Shown: positions 47,810-57,367 of the stretch, in pieces
How positions within the stretch are numbered: the stretch's first letter is position 1
How the letters are laid out: every line of letters starts with the position of its first letter
Position numbers and translations under genes: made by a program
Assembly (NCBI GenBank): GCA_009773355.1
Contig: WRPG01000015.1
Location: 62,001-126,000 of the forward strand
Reading direction: 5' to 3'
DNA length: 64,000 nt
Source of the DNA: Limisphaerales bacterium
GTDB lineage: Bacteria > Verrucomicrobiota > Verrucomicrobiia > Limisphaerales > SXTU01
Notes under the pieces: model-generated
Seen by the model: the letters and a program-made list of their open reading frames with translations, nothing else
Databases searched by the model: none
What the model was told of the DNA's origin: nothing

Positions 47810-48289
47810 ATGAGCCCCATCCTCGAACGAGTCCAAGAGTTTCTTACCGCCCATGAACTCAACGCACACCCCCACGGAGACGGCGAGGCGCTGGTAGTGC
47901 CGATGACCCTGACCCACTGCCGGTGCAGCGTGGTGTTTCATCACGCACCGGGCGCGGACGAACTGGTCGTTATGGCGATGCACCCCACCATCGTGCCACC
48001 CGAGCGCCGGGCGGCTGTCGCCGAGTTCCTCACCCGCCTGAACTGGAACCTCACCGGTAACCGCTTCCTGCTGGACTGGCAGGACGGCGAGGTGCGCCTG
48101 CGGCGGGACGTGGACGTGCTGGTGGTGCCCGGCACCGACCAAATCGGCACTTGGTTTTACTCAGCCTGCCTCCTGGTGGACGGATTCTTTCCGGCCCTGA
48201 TGAACGTGGTCTATCGCGGGATGAACCCGGCGCAGGCGCTTGAACAGGGCGAGGCGGACTACCAAAAGCTGGTCGCTCGGGAGGATTGA
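47810..48289 (+). CDS. YbjN-like (type III chaperone-fold) protein
   Basis: 159 residues from the ATG at 47810; upstream in-frame codons lack natural composition. The N-terminal ILERVQEFLTAHELNAHPHGDGEAL followed by alternating strands, and the later RRAAVAEFLTRLNWNLTGNRFLLDWQDGEVRLRRDV, are typical of the YbjN/T3S-chaperone fold. The C-terminus is a long helix. Members of this fold act as small adaptors or chaperones. It lies between the WYL regulator and the nuclease-helicase pair on the same strand, 106 bases after the former and 53 before the latter. Role here unknown. Confidence 0.65.
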   Translation: MSPILERVQEFLTAHELNAHPHGDGEALVVPMTLTHCRCSVVFHHAPGADELVVMAMHPTIVPPERRAAVAEFLTRLNWNLTGNRFLLDWQDGEVRLRRDVDVLVVPGTDQIGTWFYSACLLVDGFFPALMNVVYRGMNPAQALEQGEADYQKLVARED

Positions 48290-48342
48290 CCGTTGCCCGC
48301 CGGCGCGCCGCTCCCTAACTTCTGCCCACCAAGCATCCCAGC

Positions 48343-51090
48343 ATGAAAGTCACCTTCGGCCTCTGCCTCGACGGCTTCGCCTCCGCAGACCCGCAGCCTA
48401 GCTTCGACGAGGTCGTATGCGGCCCCGTCGGCTTGCTGCGCCTGTTGGAGCTGCGCCTCGGCCTCGTTGGTGCCTTGCCCAGCCACGGCCGGCGCGTGGT
48501 GGGCTACCGCGACGCGCTGGCGGCGTTGGCCGCTGCGGGCCCGCAGTTCTACAGCGTCTCCTTCGCGCAGGATGACTACGCGGTTGCCGAGACGCTGCTT
48601 CGGTGGCGCGATGAACTCGTGCTCGCGGGTTGGGATGGGCTGGCAGCGCCGGGTTTCAGTCCCCGGCTGGCCACGCTCGCGGCGGTGGAAGCCACGCTCG
48701 ACCCCGCGCTGAGCACCGGCGAAGGCGACCGTTTGCGCACCATCGCGGCGGCACTCGACGACCGCTCGCCGCAGTTCGACCGCGTGACGGTCACCGATCC
48801 GCTCCACGAGCTTCCAGCCCGTTGGCGGCAGCTCTTGCAAAAGCTGGGTGCGAAGTTTCTCGACGCGGACGCCGCGCTCACCGCCGCACTCGGCGCGCCG
48901 GACATCGACTTGGGAAAGTTCCAACGACTCGTCGCTGGCTTGGCGGTAGCAGCCCCGTTCCGTGGGGACGGTTCCCTCAACGTGGTCCGGGCCTACTCCA
49001 CGGAGACGCTTGCGCTGGCCGCCGCCCAGTGGCGGCGCGCCGCCGGTGCGAACGTCGCCGTCGTCGAAGGGGCTGACCTGCCTGTGCTGGATGCGGCGCT
49101 GGCCCGGACCGACGAACCGGTCGCCGGCGTGGCTGCGCGCTCGGTGCACCGCGCGATTCCGCAGGTGCTGCCGCTCGCCCTCCGGCTGCTCTGGCGACCG
49201 CTGGACCCGCAGCACCTGCTCGAATTCCTCATGCACCCGGTGTGCCCGGTCACGGGCTGGCTGCGACACCGGCTTGCTGAAGCGCTCCGTGACGCTCCCG
49301 GCGTGGGCGGCGCGCCGTGGCTGGAGGCTTTGGAGTCGGCGCGGCAAGCGGTGCGGAAACGATTCGCCGCCGACCCCGCCGCCTTGAAGGAGAACCTTGA
49401 GCGCATCGAAGCCGATCTGAACGAGTGGATCATCCTCGCCGGACATGACCCGGTCGTCGGCGCGCCGGGGGAGGCGATTACCGATGCGTGCGCGCGGGTG
49501 GCGCGCTGGGCGGGTCGGCGTGCCAATTCAAAAGTAGCCGACAGCCCCGAGGCGGCGCTGTTCCGTGCCTTGGCTGCGGCGGCGAGTGAGTTGGGCGAAC
49601 TGACCCGGACGCGCGACGTGCTCACCCGGGCGCAAGTTGAGCGATTGCTGCGGCTCGTCCAGTCCACCGGCTGGGCCGGCGCGCCGCAGGCCGCCGAGTT
49701 GGGGGTGGCCCCCGTCCGCGCGGCGGGTGCCTTCGTGGAGCCCGTGGATGCGCTGCTCTGGTGGGATGCCTCCGAACGACCGACTGCCTCGACCGCGCCG
49801 TGGACTGGCACGGAACGGGACACCCTGCATCGCGCGGGCGTTGAGCTGCTGCCCGAGGCGGCGCTGCTCAAGACGAATGCCCGGCTGGCCCTGCGTCCGC
49901 TGCTGGCGGCGCGCCGCCGACTCGTGCTCTTCCAACCGCTGCAACGCGCGGGAGAAAAGGTCGGCGAACATCCGCTCGTCACTCGCCTCCGCGCACTGCC
50001 CAAGGAGTGGAATACCCAACCGCTCTTCCGCGACCTGGATCGCGAGGCATTGGCGGACGCGCCAACGACGCCACTGGCCTGGACCAAGCTCGAACCCCGG
50101 CCCTTGCCGCGTCCGCAGCGGTGCTGGCAGTTGCCGCCGTCCGCGCCCATCCCGGCGCGCGAATACGAGAGCTACACCAGCCTCAGCAGTTTCATCTTCA
50201 CCCCGCACGACTATGTGCTGGACCGCGTGGCGCGACTGCGCGCCGGCCCGCTGGCGGGCGCGAGCGTCATCCCGGACTTCCGGCTGTTCGGCAACCTGAT
50301 CCACCGCCTCACCGAACGGATGTTTGCTGCGACCTCGACGCTGGCGTGGCCGACCGCCACGGAGGCGCAACTCGCCCGCTGGCTCGCGGTGCAATGGCCG
50401 ACCCTGCTACCGGAAGAAGGGGCGACCTTGCTGCTGCCGGGGCGTCAAAGCGAATCCGTGCGGTTGCAGGAGACCGCGCAACGCGCGCTCCTCCGCCTGC
50501 TTGAAGTGCTGCGCGCAATGCGCGCCGTCAGCGTTAAGGCCGACGTCGAGCCGGAGCGCCGGACGTTCCGCACGATCAGCGCCACGGGCAAGCCCATCTG
50601 GCTGACCGGCCGGGTGGACCTGCTGGTCACCGACGCGGAAGGCCGGCAGGTCGTCGTGGATCTTAAGTTGGGCGGTGCCGACAAGCGCACGGTCGAGCTC
50701 GAACAAAACCGGGCGTTGCAGCTCGCGGTCTACGGCTTCCTCGTGGCCGGCGCACCGCCCTTCCCACCCGGCGTCTTCCTCATCCTCAACAACCAGAAGG
50801 TGCTCACGGACGAGCCGGGCTTGATCGCCGGGGAAGCGCCCATCCTATCCGAGACCCGGGCGACTGGTCCGGCGAGCTGCTGGCAGGATTTCCTCACGAT
50901 GTGGGACTGGCGGCGAAAGCAACTGGACCGTGGCCTGATTGAGGTGAGCACGGTGGCGGGCGGCCTGGACGCAACGGCCGGTCCACCGGACCTGGTCCCA
51001 CCGCTAGCCAACTGGATTCCCACCAAGGCGGATGGCCTCGGTGAGTATTCGCCCCACGGCGCGCTCACTGGCTGGGAGGAAGAGCAATGA
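48343..51090 (+). CDS. AddB-like PD-(D/E)XK nuclease protein
   Basis: 915 residues. There is no Walker A; the N-terminus has the CGPVGLLRLLELRLGL motif seen in helicase-dead AddB-type proteins. The C-terminal nuclease domain shows GNLIHRLTERM (His motif), GRVDLLVTD (Asp, about residue 760) and VVVDLKLGG (Asp-x-Lys), then QLAVYGFLV. The region equivalent to the usual CPFxFYL iron-sulphur Cys reads SLSSFIFTPHDYVLDRV, so that Cys is missing. It pairs with the AddA-like gene that starts by ATGA overlap at 51087. Together they would resect double-strand ends for recombination, and can also degrade linear invading DNA. Confidence 0.85.
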   Translation: MKVTFGLCLDGFASADPQPSFDEVVCGPVGLLRLLELRLGLVGALPSHGRRVVGYRDALAALAAAGPQFYSVSFAQDDYAVAETLLRWRDELVLAGWDGLAAPGFSPRLATLAAVEATLDPALSTGEGDRLRTIAAALDDRSPQFDRVTVTDPLHELPARWRQLLQKLGAKFLDADAALTAALGAPDIDLGKFQRLVAGLAVAAPFRGDGSLNVVRAYSTETLALAAAQWRRAAGANVAVVEGADLPVLDAALARTDEPVAGVAARSVHRAIPQVLPLALRLLWRPLDPQHLLEFLMHPVCPVTGWLRHRLAEALRDAPGVGGAPWLEALESARQAVRKRFAADPAALKENLERIEADLNEWIILAGHDPVVGAPGEAITDACARVARWAGRRANSKVADSPEAALFRALAAAASELGELTRTRDVLTRAQVERLLRLVQSTGWAGAPQAAELGVAPVRAAGAFVEPVDALLWWDASERPTASTAPWTGTERDTLHRAGVELLPEAALLKTNARLALRPLLAARRRLVLFQPLQRAGEKVGEHPLVTRLRALPKEWNTQPLFRDLDREALADAPTTPLAWTKLEPRPLPRPQRCWQLPPSAPIPAREYESYTSLSSFIFTPHDYVLDRVARLRAGPLAGASVIPDFRLFGNLIHRLTERMFAATSTLAWPTATEAQLARWLAVQWPTLLPEEGATLLLPGRQSESVRLQETAQRALLRLLEVLRAMRAVSVKADVEPERRTFRTISATGKPIWLTGRVDLLVTDAEGRQVVVDLKLGGADKRTVELEQNRALQLAVYGFLVAGAPPFPPGVFLILNNQKVLTDEPGLIAGEAPILSETRATGPASCWQDFLTMWDWRRKQLDRGLIEVSTVAGGLDATAGPPDLVPPLANWIPTKADGLGEYSPHGALTGWEEEQ

Positions 51091-54000
51091 AGCTCCCCAT
51101 TCAATTCATCGGGGCCGGGGCCGGCTCGGGCAAGACCACGGCCGTCGTGAAGACGATCGTGGCAGCGCTGCTGGATGGCTCCTGCGCGCCGGCGGGCTTG
51201 ATCGCCACCACCTACACGGTGAAGGCGGCGCAGGAACTGCGCGAGCGCATCCGTCGTGCGCTGCTCGAAGGCGGCCATACTGCGCTGGCCGGGCAGCTCG
51301 ACCTGGCGCTCATCGGCACGGTGCACAGTGTGTGCGCCCGGCTGCTGCGGCGCTTCGCCTTCGAGGCGGGCATCTCGCCCGCGGTCGAGGTGCTGGCCGA
51401 GGAGGAAGGGGCCCGCCTGCGCGCGCAGGCGGTGGATGCGGCCAGCTCGCCTGAGGAAATCCGTGAGCTGCAACGCGTCGCCCTGCGGCTCGGACAGTTG
51501 GAGGCGCGCACCCGAGAGTTCTGGTATCCGGGGCAGTTGCGCAAGCTGCTCGACGAGATCCGTTCCAACGACTTCGCCGCCGAGCAACTGCCGGCCATGG
51601 CCGCGCACGCTGCGGAGGAGTTCTTGAGCCTGTTCCCCCGCGCCGCCACCGAGGACCTCGACCAGCGGCTCCAGCAGGCCATCGAAACCGTCGTGTCCGC
51701 GCTGGAGCAGAGCGGCAACACCAAGAAGAACACCGCCGACTATGTGGACGCCCTGCGGCGCGCGCAGAAGCAGTTGGCGAAATCGGACCTCACCTGGCTG
51801 GACTGGGTGCGGCTGGCCAAATCAGGCCCCGCCGACAAGGTGGCCGCGTTGGCCACGCCGGTCACCGACGTGCTCGCCCGCTTCGGCGAACATCCCCGGC
51901 TGCACGCGGACATTCGCGATTACACCCGCCGTCTGTTCCAGCTCGCGCAAGGCACGCTGCGCTGCTTCCAAGAGCTCAAGCAGAAGCAGGGTGTGCTCGA
52001 CTTCGCCGACTTGGAGCATCTCTCCCTGCGCCTGCTCCGGGAGAACGACACCGCGCGTGCCGCGTGCCGCGAAGGCTGGCAACTGGTCATCGTGGACGAG
52101 TTCCAGGACACCAGCCCGTTGCAACTCGCGCTCTTCATGGAGTGGGCGAAGCTGGCCCGCCGCTCGGTTTGGGTGGGCGACGTCAAGCAGGCCATCTATG
52201 GCTTCCGGAACACCGACCCGCGTCTCACCGACGCGGTCGTGGCGGGCCTGCGCAAGGCGGGCGCAGCGGACGAAGTTCTCGGTGTCTCCTACCGGTCCGT
52301 CCCCGAACTGGTGACGCTAGTCAATGAGCTGTTCCAAAAACCGTTCGCGGACTCCATCGGGCTTAGCCCCAAAGACGTCACCCTTACTGCCGACCGCAAG
52401 TCGTTCCCAGACGGCGCGCCGGCTCTGGAATTCTTCGACCTGCGCAGCGGCGTGGCCAAGAAGGATGGCAAGGGCGAGTTGAAGCTGAAGCTCAATGACC
52501 TCGCGGCGTGCGTCGCAGACGGCATTCGAAAGCTGCTCGACCCCAAAACGGGCCGCGCCATCTTCGACCGGCAGTTGGGGCAGCCGCGTCCCGTTGCCCC
52601 CGGCGACATCGCCGTCCTGTGCCGAAAAAATCAGCACGCCCGGAACATGGCCACCGCGTTGAGCGCCGCCGGCTTCACGGTCAGCCTCGGCGGGGCGGGG
52701 TTGCTGGCCACTCCGGAAGGATGCCTCGCACTGGCCTGCTTGCGACGCGTGGCGGACAAGGACGACAGCCTCGCCGCCGCCGAGGTCGTGGCACTGGGAA
52801 CTTGTAGCGAATCCGAGGTCTGGCTCGCCGAACGCCTGCAATTTCTGGCCGCGAACCCCGGTGCTGCGGACCGGTGGCGTCTGGATGGCCCGCAGGCCGA
52901 CGCACGCCTCGTGCGGCTCGAAGCGGTGCGGACACAGTCCCACTGGCTCTCGCCGACCGAGGCCCTCGACTTGGCGCTGGCCGCCGGGGAGGTGCTGGCC
53001 ACGGTCACCGCCTGGGGGCCTTCGCCGGAACGTGCGGCGCAACGGCGTGCGAACGTCGAGGCGCTCCGCGGCATGGCGGGCCGCTACGAGGACCATTGCC
53101 GCTCGGGGCGCGACCCCGCCACGATGGCGGGCTTCCTCAACTGGTGCGCCATTCAGCAGGAGAACGGGGCCGACGCCAAGGCGAGCGACCCGAGTCCGGG
53201 CGCCATCCAAGTGCTCACCTACCACGGAGCCAAGGGGCTGGAGTGGCCAGTCGTCCTCTGCACCGATCTGGAGGAGGCCGACCCGGCAGACCTGTTCGAC
53301 GTGCAGAGCGTCAGTCCGGACGCGGGCAAGGAAGTCTCCTTCGAGAACCCGCTGGCCGGACGGTCCCTGCGCTTCTGGGCCTCTCCGTTTGGCAGCAACG
53401 AAGCCGGCATTCCACTGTTGGACGACCTTCAGCAGAGCCGGTTGGCGCAGGAGCGCGAGGCGCAATCGCGCGCCGAGGCGCTGCGTTTGCTCTACGTGGG
53501 CCTGACCCGCGCACGTGACCTGCTGGTCCTCGTGCGGCTGCCCGGCCAGGAGTTGAAGTGGCTGGACTTGCTCGGCGCAACGGCCCTGTCCACCGCGGTG
53601 GATGAGGTGACGATTGCGAGCGGCAAAAACATTCCATGCCGGACCCAGATTTTGTTGCCAACCCAAGTTACACGGCAGGCTTCCGGCACGCCGCTGCGCT
53701 GGCTGGCCACCGCCTCCTCGCGCACGCCACGGGTGCCGGCGACTCTTTCCCCGTCGCACGCCAAGGCTGTGCCTGAGATCACTGCCGCCGAACCCATCAC
53801 GTATGGCTCACGTCTGCCGGTGATCGGAACGGTGGAGGAGGCTGCGCTCGGCGACGCGCTGCACGCCATCCTCGCGGCGGAACTCCTCAACCCGAACACG
53901 GCCGGCCGTGAAGCCAAGGTGCGCGAGCAGTTGGCTGGTTTCGGTTTGGCAACGTCTCTGGAAGCCGCCGCCGTGGTGGCGATGCTGGATCGTTTCCGCG

Positions 54001-54305
54001 CCGACCTCGCCCAACGCTTCTCGCCCTCGCGCGTGTTGGTGGAGACTCCGTTCAGCTTCCCACTGCCCAACGGCCAGCGCGTCAGCGGCGTGATGGACCT
54101 GTTGTTGGAAACCCCAAAGGGCTGGGTGCTACTGGATCACAAGTCCTACCAAGGCCGCCGCGACCAGTGGGCCGCGAAAGCCCTCACGTTCTCGGGGCAG
54201 CTCGCGCTCTACGCGCAGGCACTGCGTGCGAGCGGCATGACGCTCGCCGAAGTCTGGGTGCATTTCCCGGTGGGCGGAGGCTTGGTGAAACTGCAACAGA
54301 TTTAG
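51087..54305 (+). CDS. AddA-like UvrD-type helicase-nuclease
   Basis: 1072 residues, starting within the stop of the AddB-like gene (ATGA). Walker A GAGAGSGKTTA (9-19, Lys16) and TTYTVKAAQELRERI (motif Ia) are followed by motif II VDEFQDTSP (about 336-344), WVGDVKQAIYGFRNTDP (motif III), YHGAKGLEWPVV (motif V) and LLYVGLTRARDLLVLV (motif VI). The C-terminus carries a RecB/AddA nuclease domain (SGVMDLLLETPKGWVLLDHKS, with Asp and Asp-x-Lys). The architecture is that of an end-processing helicase-nuclease. Being next to a WYL regulator inside a defence island, it may be an accessory copy rather than the housekeeping enzyme. Confidence 0.9.
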   Translation: MKLPIQFIGAGAGSGKTTAVVKTIVAALLDGSCAPAGLIATTYTVKAAQELRERIRRALLEGGHTALAGQLDLALIGTVHSVCARLLRRFAFEAGISPAVEVLAEEEGARLRAQAVDAASSPEEIRELQRVALRLGQLEARTREFWYPGQLRKLLDEIRSNDFAAEQLPAMAAHAAEEFLSLFPRAATEDLDQRLQQAIETVVSALEQSGNTKKNTADYVDALRRAQKQLAKSDLTWLDWVRLAKSGPADKVAALATPVTDVLARFGEHPRLHADIRDYTRRLFQLAQGTLRCFQELKQKQGVLDFADLEHLSLRLLRENDTARAACREGWQLVIVDEFQDTSPLQLALFMEWAKLARRSVWVGDVKQAIYGFRNTDPRLTDAVVAGLRKAGAADEVLGVSYRSVPELVTLVNELFQKPFADSIGLSPKDVTLTADRKSFPDGAPALEFFDLRSGVAKKDGKGELKLKLNDLAACVADGIRKLLDPKTGRAIFDRQLGQPRPVAPGDIAVLCRKNQHARNMATALSAAGFTVSLGGAGLLATPEGCLALACLRRVADKDDSLAAAEVVALGTCSESEVWLAERLQFLAANPGAADRWRLDGPQADARLVRLEAVRTQSHWLSPTEALDLALAAGEVLATVTAWGPSPERAAQRRANVEALRGMAGRYEDHCRSGRDPATMAGFLNWCAIQQENGADAKASDPSPGAIQVLTYHGAKGLEWPVVLCTDLEEADPADLFDVQSVSPDAGKEVSFENPLAGRSLRFWASPFGSNEAGIPLLDDLQQSRLAQEREAQSRAEALRLLYVGLTRARDLLVLVRLPGQELKWLDLLGATALSTAVDEVTIASGKNIPCRTQILLPTQVTRQASGTPLRWLATASSRTPRVPATLSPSHAKAVPEITAAEPITYGSRLPVIGTVEEAALGDALHAILAAELLNPNTAGREAKVREQLAGFGLATSLEAAAVVAMLDRFRADLAQRFSPSRVLVETPFSFPLPNGQRVSGVMDLLLETPKGWVLLDHKSYQGRRDQWAAKALTFSGQLALYAQALRASGMTLAEVWVHFPVGGGLVKLQQI

Positions 54306-54411
54306 GCAGGAGAAATTGCGCGCCAGCGAAGGGGCCTCGCTCCGGCAACTGCCCACTGAGCGAATGCAATGAGGCATTTGCCGGTCAAGCCCCCCGCGAA
54401 GCGGCACGGCA

Positions 54412-55827
54412 TCAGCGAACTCCATCCTTTCGCAGCGTTCGCTCGTCGCACTCCAACGCTTGGGCTGCGGCCGTCCAGGTTCCGTGCCGCTCTTTGGCCC
54501 ACCGGGCCAGGCTTGCACTGAACTCCTTGATGCGCTGCTGACGGCTGCCACTCCCGAATTCCGCATTCGTTGGCGCGCTCGGCGATCCCAGGCTGCGCCA
54601 TTCCGCCAATGCCCGGCCCACCGAATTCTCCTCACGCCAAGCGATGAGCATCATTGCCAGGCGTTGCAGGTCACGCAGGTTGCCCGGCAGGGGGTGTTCC
54701 TGGAGTGCCTGAGCCAGTTCCTCCGACCAGGGCGGCGGCGTTTCCTGCGCCGGGTCCCCAGTGAGCTCCCGCCAGACTGCCTGCCAGTCGCCTTTCAGGT
54801 CCGCACGACATTCGCGCAACGGGGGAATGTTTACCGAGAGGTGGCTGACACGGTCGAAGAAGTCGGCGTCCAGCCGGTTGCGTAGTTCGGCAAGCGGGAG
54901 GTTCGAGGCACAGACCATTTCGAAGTCGACGGAGATTTCCCGGTCGCTCCCCAGGGGCCGAAAGCGGCGCTGTCGGTCCTGCAGCGTCCGCACCAGCTTG
55001 CGTTGCGCGGTCTGCGGCAGATCCTGCACCTCATCTAGGAACAGGATTCCTCCATCCGCCTCCTTTAGATGGCCAGGCCGATTCACCGCCGCCCCGGTGA
55101 ACGCACCCCGCGAATGCCCGAAGAGCGCGCTTTCCGCCAGCGACGAATCCAGGCCGCCGCAGGGCACGGTCACCACCCGCTTCCTCTGCTTGAGCGTCGT
55201 GATGAAGGTTTCGACCAGCCGGGTCTTGCCCGTTCCCCGCTCACCCAGCAGGAGCAAGGGCGCGCCGGTGACTCCGGCAAAGCGGTGCAGGCGATCGAAG
55301 GCCGCCCGCCGTGCCACCGACGCCGGCTCCGGTTCATAGATGGCCAAGGCAGGCTGGGTGCGAGCCAGCTTGCGTAGCTCCGACAGGTAGGTGGTGACCG
55401 GGAACGTCACTTCGTCAATCCTGCACTTTTTTCTCTCAGGCTCAAACTGGGACGACCAGAGGCGAGAGTTTGTTGGCAACGCGCCGCCCGCATGAAGGAT
55501 CAACCAAACCGCGTGCATCGCGGGCGTCCCCGGCGACACATTGATATGGAATCGCGCGCCGCCCTGCAGGAGCGGGATCACATGCCTGCGCACCGCGGCG
55601 TAGATCTCCTCGTGAGAAGTTGGGTTCTGCAGTGGGACGAGCACGGGCTGGATGGGGATCCCTTCCAGCATTTCAGGTGCCTTGCCTGCCTGCCGGGGTT
55701 GGAGCAGGTAGATGACCTTTTCCAGGGCGACGCCGAGATTATTCAGCGCGGTGATCGCGTTGACCAGCACCTCAACTCCGTGTCTTTCCGAATGCCAGCA
55801 GACCATCACGTTCTCTTTGTTACTCAT
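54412..55827 (-). CDS. CARF-like sensor fused to a sigma-54 activator AAA+ domain (RtcR-like)
   Basis: 471 residues. Residues 1-150 form a Rossmann-like sensor: NVMVCWHSERHGVEVLVNAI at the start and FHINVSPGTPAMHAVWLIL (93-111) at the second ligand-binding loop, the pattern of CARF domains in RtcR. The AAA+ domain follows: Walker A GERGTGKT (195-202), GAFTGA (241-246), Walker B ILFLDEV (261-267), ASN and R-finger region RVSHLSVNIPPLRE. GAFTGA is the loop that contacts sigma-54, so this should be a true sigma-54 activator. The C-terminus ends in an HTH (WTAAAQALECDERTLRK). No RNA-repair genes (rtcA/rtcB) are nearby; instead it closes the helicase/PLD operon, 9 bases after the PLD gene. Likely triggered by a cyclic or linear nucleotide ligand. 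Confidence 0.85.
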   Translation of the reverse strand: MSNKENVMVCWHSERHGVEVLVNAITALNNLGVALEKVIYLLQPRQAGKAPEMLEGIPIQPVLVPLQNPTSHEEIYAAVRRHVIPLLQGGARFHINVSPGTPAMHAVWLILHAGGALPTNSRLWSSQFEPERKKCRIDEVTFPVTTYLSELRKLARTQPALAIYEPEPASVARRAAFDRLHRFAGVTGAPLLLLGERGTGKTRLVETFITTLKQRKRVVTVPCGGLDSSLAESALFGHSRGAFTGAAVNRPGHLKEADGGILFLDEVQDLPQTAQRKLVRTLQDRQRRFRPLGSDREISVDFEMVCASNLPLAELRNRLDADFFDRVSHLSVNIPPLRECRADLKGDWQAVWRELTGDPAQETPPPWSEELAQALQEHPLPGNLRDLQRLAMMLIAWREENSVGRALAEWRSLGSPSAPTNAEFGSGSRQQRIKEFSASLARWAKERHGTWTAAAQALECDERTLRKDGVR

Positions 55828-55836
55828 AGGATTCTC

Positions 55837-57363
55837 CTATCTCACTACGACGGTGGCCCCGAGTTCGGCGGCGAGTTTCCGCGCGTGCGGTCGCTCTTCA
55901 TCGCTGCGCAGGAGAACATATGTCCGCCCGTCGCATTCAAACACCGGCGGCACGTAGGAAACCTTCTCCTTGGTGGTGATGGTTGTTCCGTCCTTGCCAG
56001 GTTTTTCCACGGCATGCTCTCGCTTGCGCTCCCGCGCCTTCTGCGGCAGCTGGGGCGGACGAACTTCCCAATCGTAACGAATGCGCCGCGGGAGCCCGCG
56101 TTTGTCACCAGCGAACTCTGATCTTAGGGTGGGCTCCTTGGCTCCTTTCATGGCAAGGGCATCCGCCGCCATGATCGGAGGCAGGGTTTGAACCACTTCC
56201 TCCACCACTTGGCGCGCACCATCCCTGACGGATTGGTCAGCGGGACAGATTTCGCTGAACTCACCCTGCAGGCTTGGGCGCGCGACGAATTGCCAGGGAA
56301 AGCGTTCGCACCAACTGCGCACGGTTGCCTCCAGCGCGGCCGCTTGGGCTCCCTGCAGCCTGATGCCGGCTTCGAACCCGGCATCCAGTCCCTGGCTGGC
56401 CAGATTGGCCGTCATCACCAACCCCTCACCATCGGCCCAGATCGCCTTGGCGTGGAGCCGCTCATGGGCCACCACCCTGATGCCATGGGCGACGAGCGTC
56501 TCACAAACCTGCTTCACCGCAGGGCGCGGGCGCGTCAGCACCGTGACCCGGACTCCCCGCCCGGCGGCAGCAATGAGCGCCGCGACCGATGCGTGTTCTT
56601 CCTCCAGCCCATAGCTGCTGACCAGCAACTCCTTCTGGGCCGCAGCCAGCAGGCGGAGCACTTCCTGCCGCAGGCCATGGTCCACCCGTGTCGTCGCAAC
56701 CATCGCCCGTGGTTCAGGGATCGTTGGGAGCTTCGGCCGTGCCTCGACGGCAGCCAGCCGGCCAAGCTCGACCAATTCGTGTTCAGCCTCGCCCCAGAAG
56801 GCGTGATTGAATAATCTAGCCAGCGCTTGGGAATCTTCCGCTCCCAGTTCAACTCCCAACTCGACCCCCTCATGGAGCGCCCGGTTGAAGTTGGCGGTGG
56901 AAAGCAGCCCGCCCGCCTGCGGGGTTTGCGGATCGATCACCAAGAACTTCGCGTGAAAATGTTCCGCCGAACGCAGCGTCACCCGGCCGGCCAGCCGGTC
57001 GAGCAGCAGCTTGTGGTCGTCCACCATCCTGGCCGTGAAGGCGTCGTCCTCCTGCGGGCAGCTGCGCAGCCGCTGCTCGGAGGCATTGAGCATGTAGATC
57101 CTCACCCCGCGGGCGTGGGCCTGATCGAGGGCGGCGGCGAGCTTTTCATCCGCAATCAGGAAGGACGCCAGCAGGATCACTTCCTTGGCCTCGCCGATCA
57201 GCTTCAACAACTGGGCGTGCAGCAGTCCCTGGAGTCCGGCGGGCACCAGTCCGTGGCGCACGCCGCCATCGTCCATAGGTGTGGTCGGACCCCGGCGAAG
57301 CCAGCTCGCGGGCAGGGTGATGGTGTTGTCAACGCTGCGGCTCAGTTTCAAGGGTGCGATCAT
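55837..57363 (-). CDS. Double-HKD phospholipase-D-family nuclease
   Basis: 508 residues from the ATG at 57363, with GGAG 8 bases upstream and 4 bases after the previous stop; a frame start farther upstream would overlap the preceding gene. Two complete HxKx4D motifs are present: HAKFLVID (His137, Lys139, Asp144; followed by STANFN) and HAKAIWAD (His304, Lys306, Asp311; followed by MTANLAS). Both halves needed for one PLD active site are therefore intact. A basic C-terminal region (about 395-508, including QKARERKREHAVEKPGK) may bind nucleic acid. PLD-family enzymes serve as nucleases in DISARM (DrmC), Dpd and other helicase-linked systems. There is no signal peptide, so it acts in the cytoplasm. 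Confidence 0.88.
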   Translation of the reverse strand: MIAPLKLSRSVDNTITLPASWLRRGPTTPMDDGGVRHGLVPAGLQGLLHAQLLKLIGEAKEVILLASFLIADEKLAAALDQAHARGVRIYMLNASEQRLRSCPQEDDAFTARMVDDHKLLLDRLAGRVTLRSAEHFHAKFLVIDPQTPQAGGLLSTANFNRALHEGVELGVELGAEDSQALARLFNHAFWGEAEHELVELGRLAAVEARPKLPTIPEPRAMVATTRVDHGLRQEVLRLLAAAQKELLVSSYGLEEEHASVAALIAAAGRGVRVTVLTRPRPAVKQVCETLVAHGIRVVAHERLHAKAIWADGEGLVMTANLASQGLDAGFEAGIRLQGAQAAALEATVRSWCERFPWQFVARPSLQGEFSEICPADQSVRDGARQVVEEVVQTLPPIMAADALAMKGAKEPTLRSEFAGDKRGLPRRIRYDWEVRPPQLPQKARERKREHAVEKPGKDGTTITTKEKVSYVPPVFECDGRTYVLLRSDEERPHARKLAAELGATVVVR

Positions 57364-57367
57364 ATAG

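Noticed and set aside
54412-55827. Canonical RtcR control of RNA repair
   Set aside because: No RNA cyclase (rtcA) or RNA ligase (rtcB) gene is in the neighbourhood; the linked genes are helicase, PLD nuclease and an unknown.
55837-57363. PLD gene as the missing DrmC of a DISARM system
   Set aside because: It is about 20 kb away, inside a different tightly packed operon with its own helicase and regulator, and is larger than the single-domain DrmC expected.
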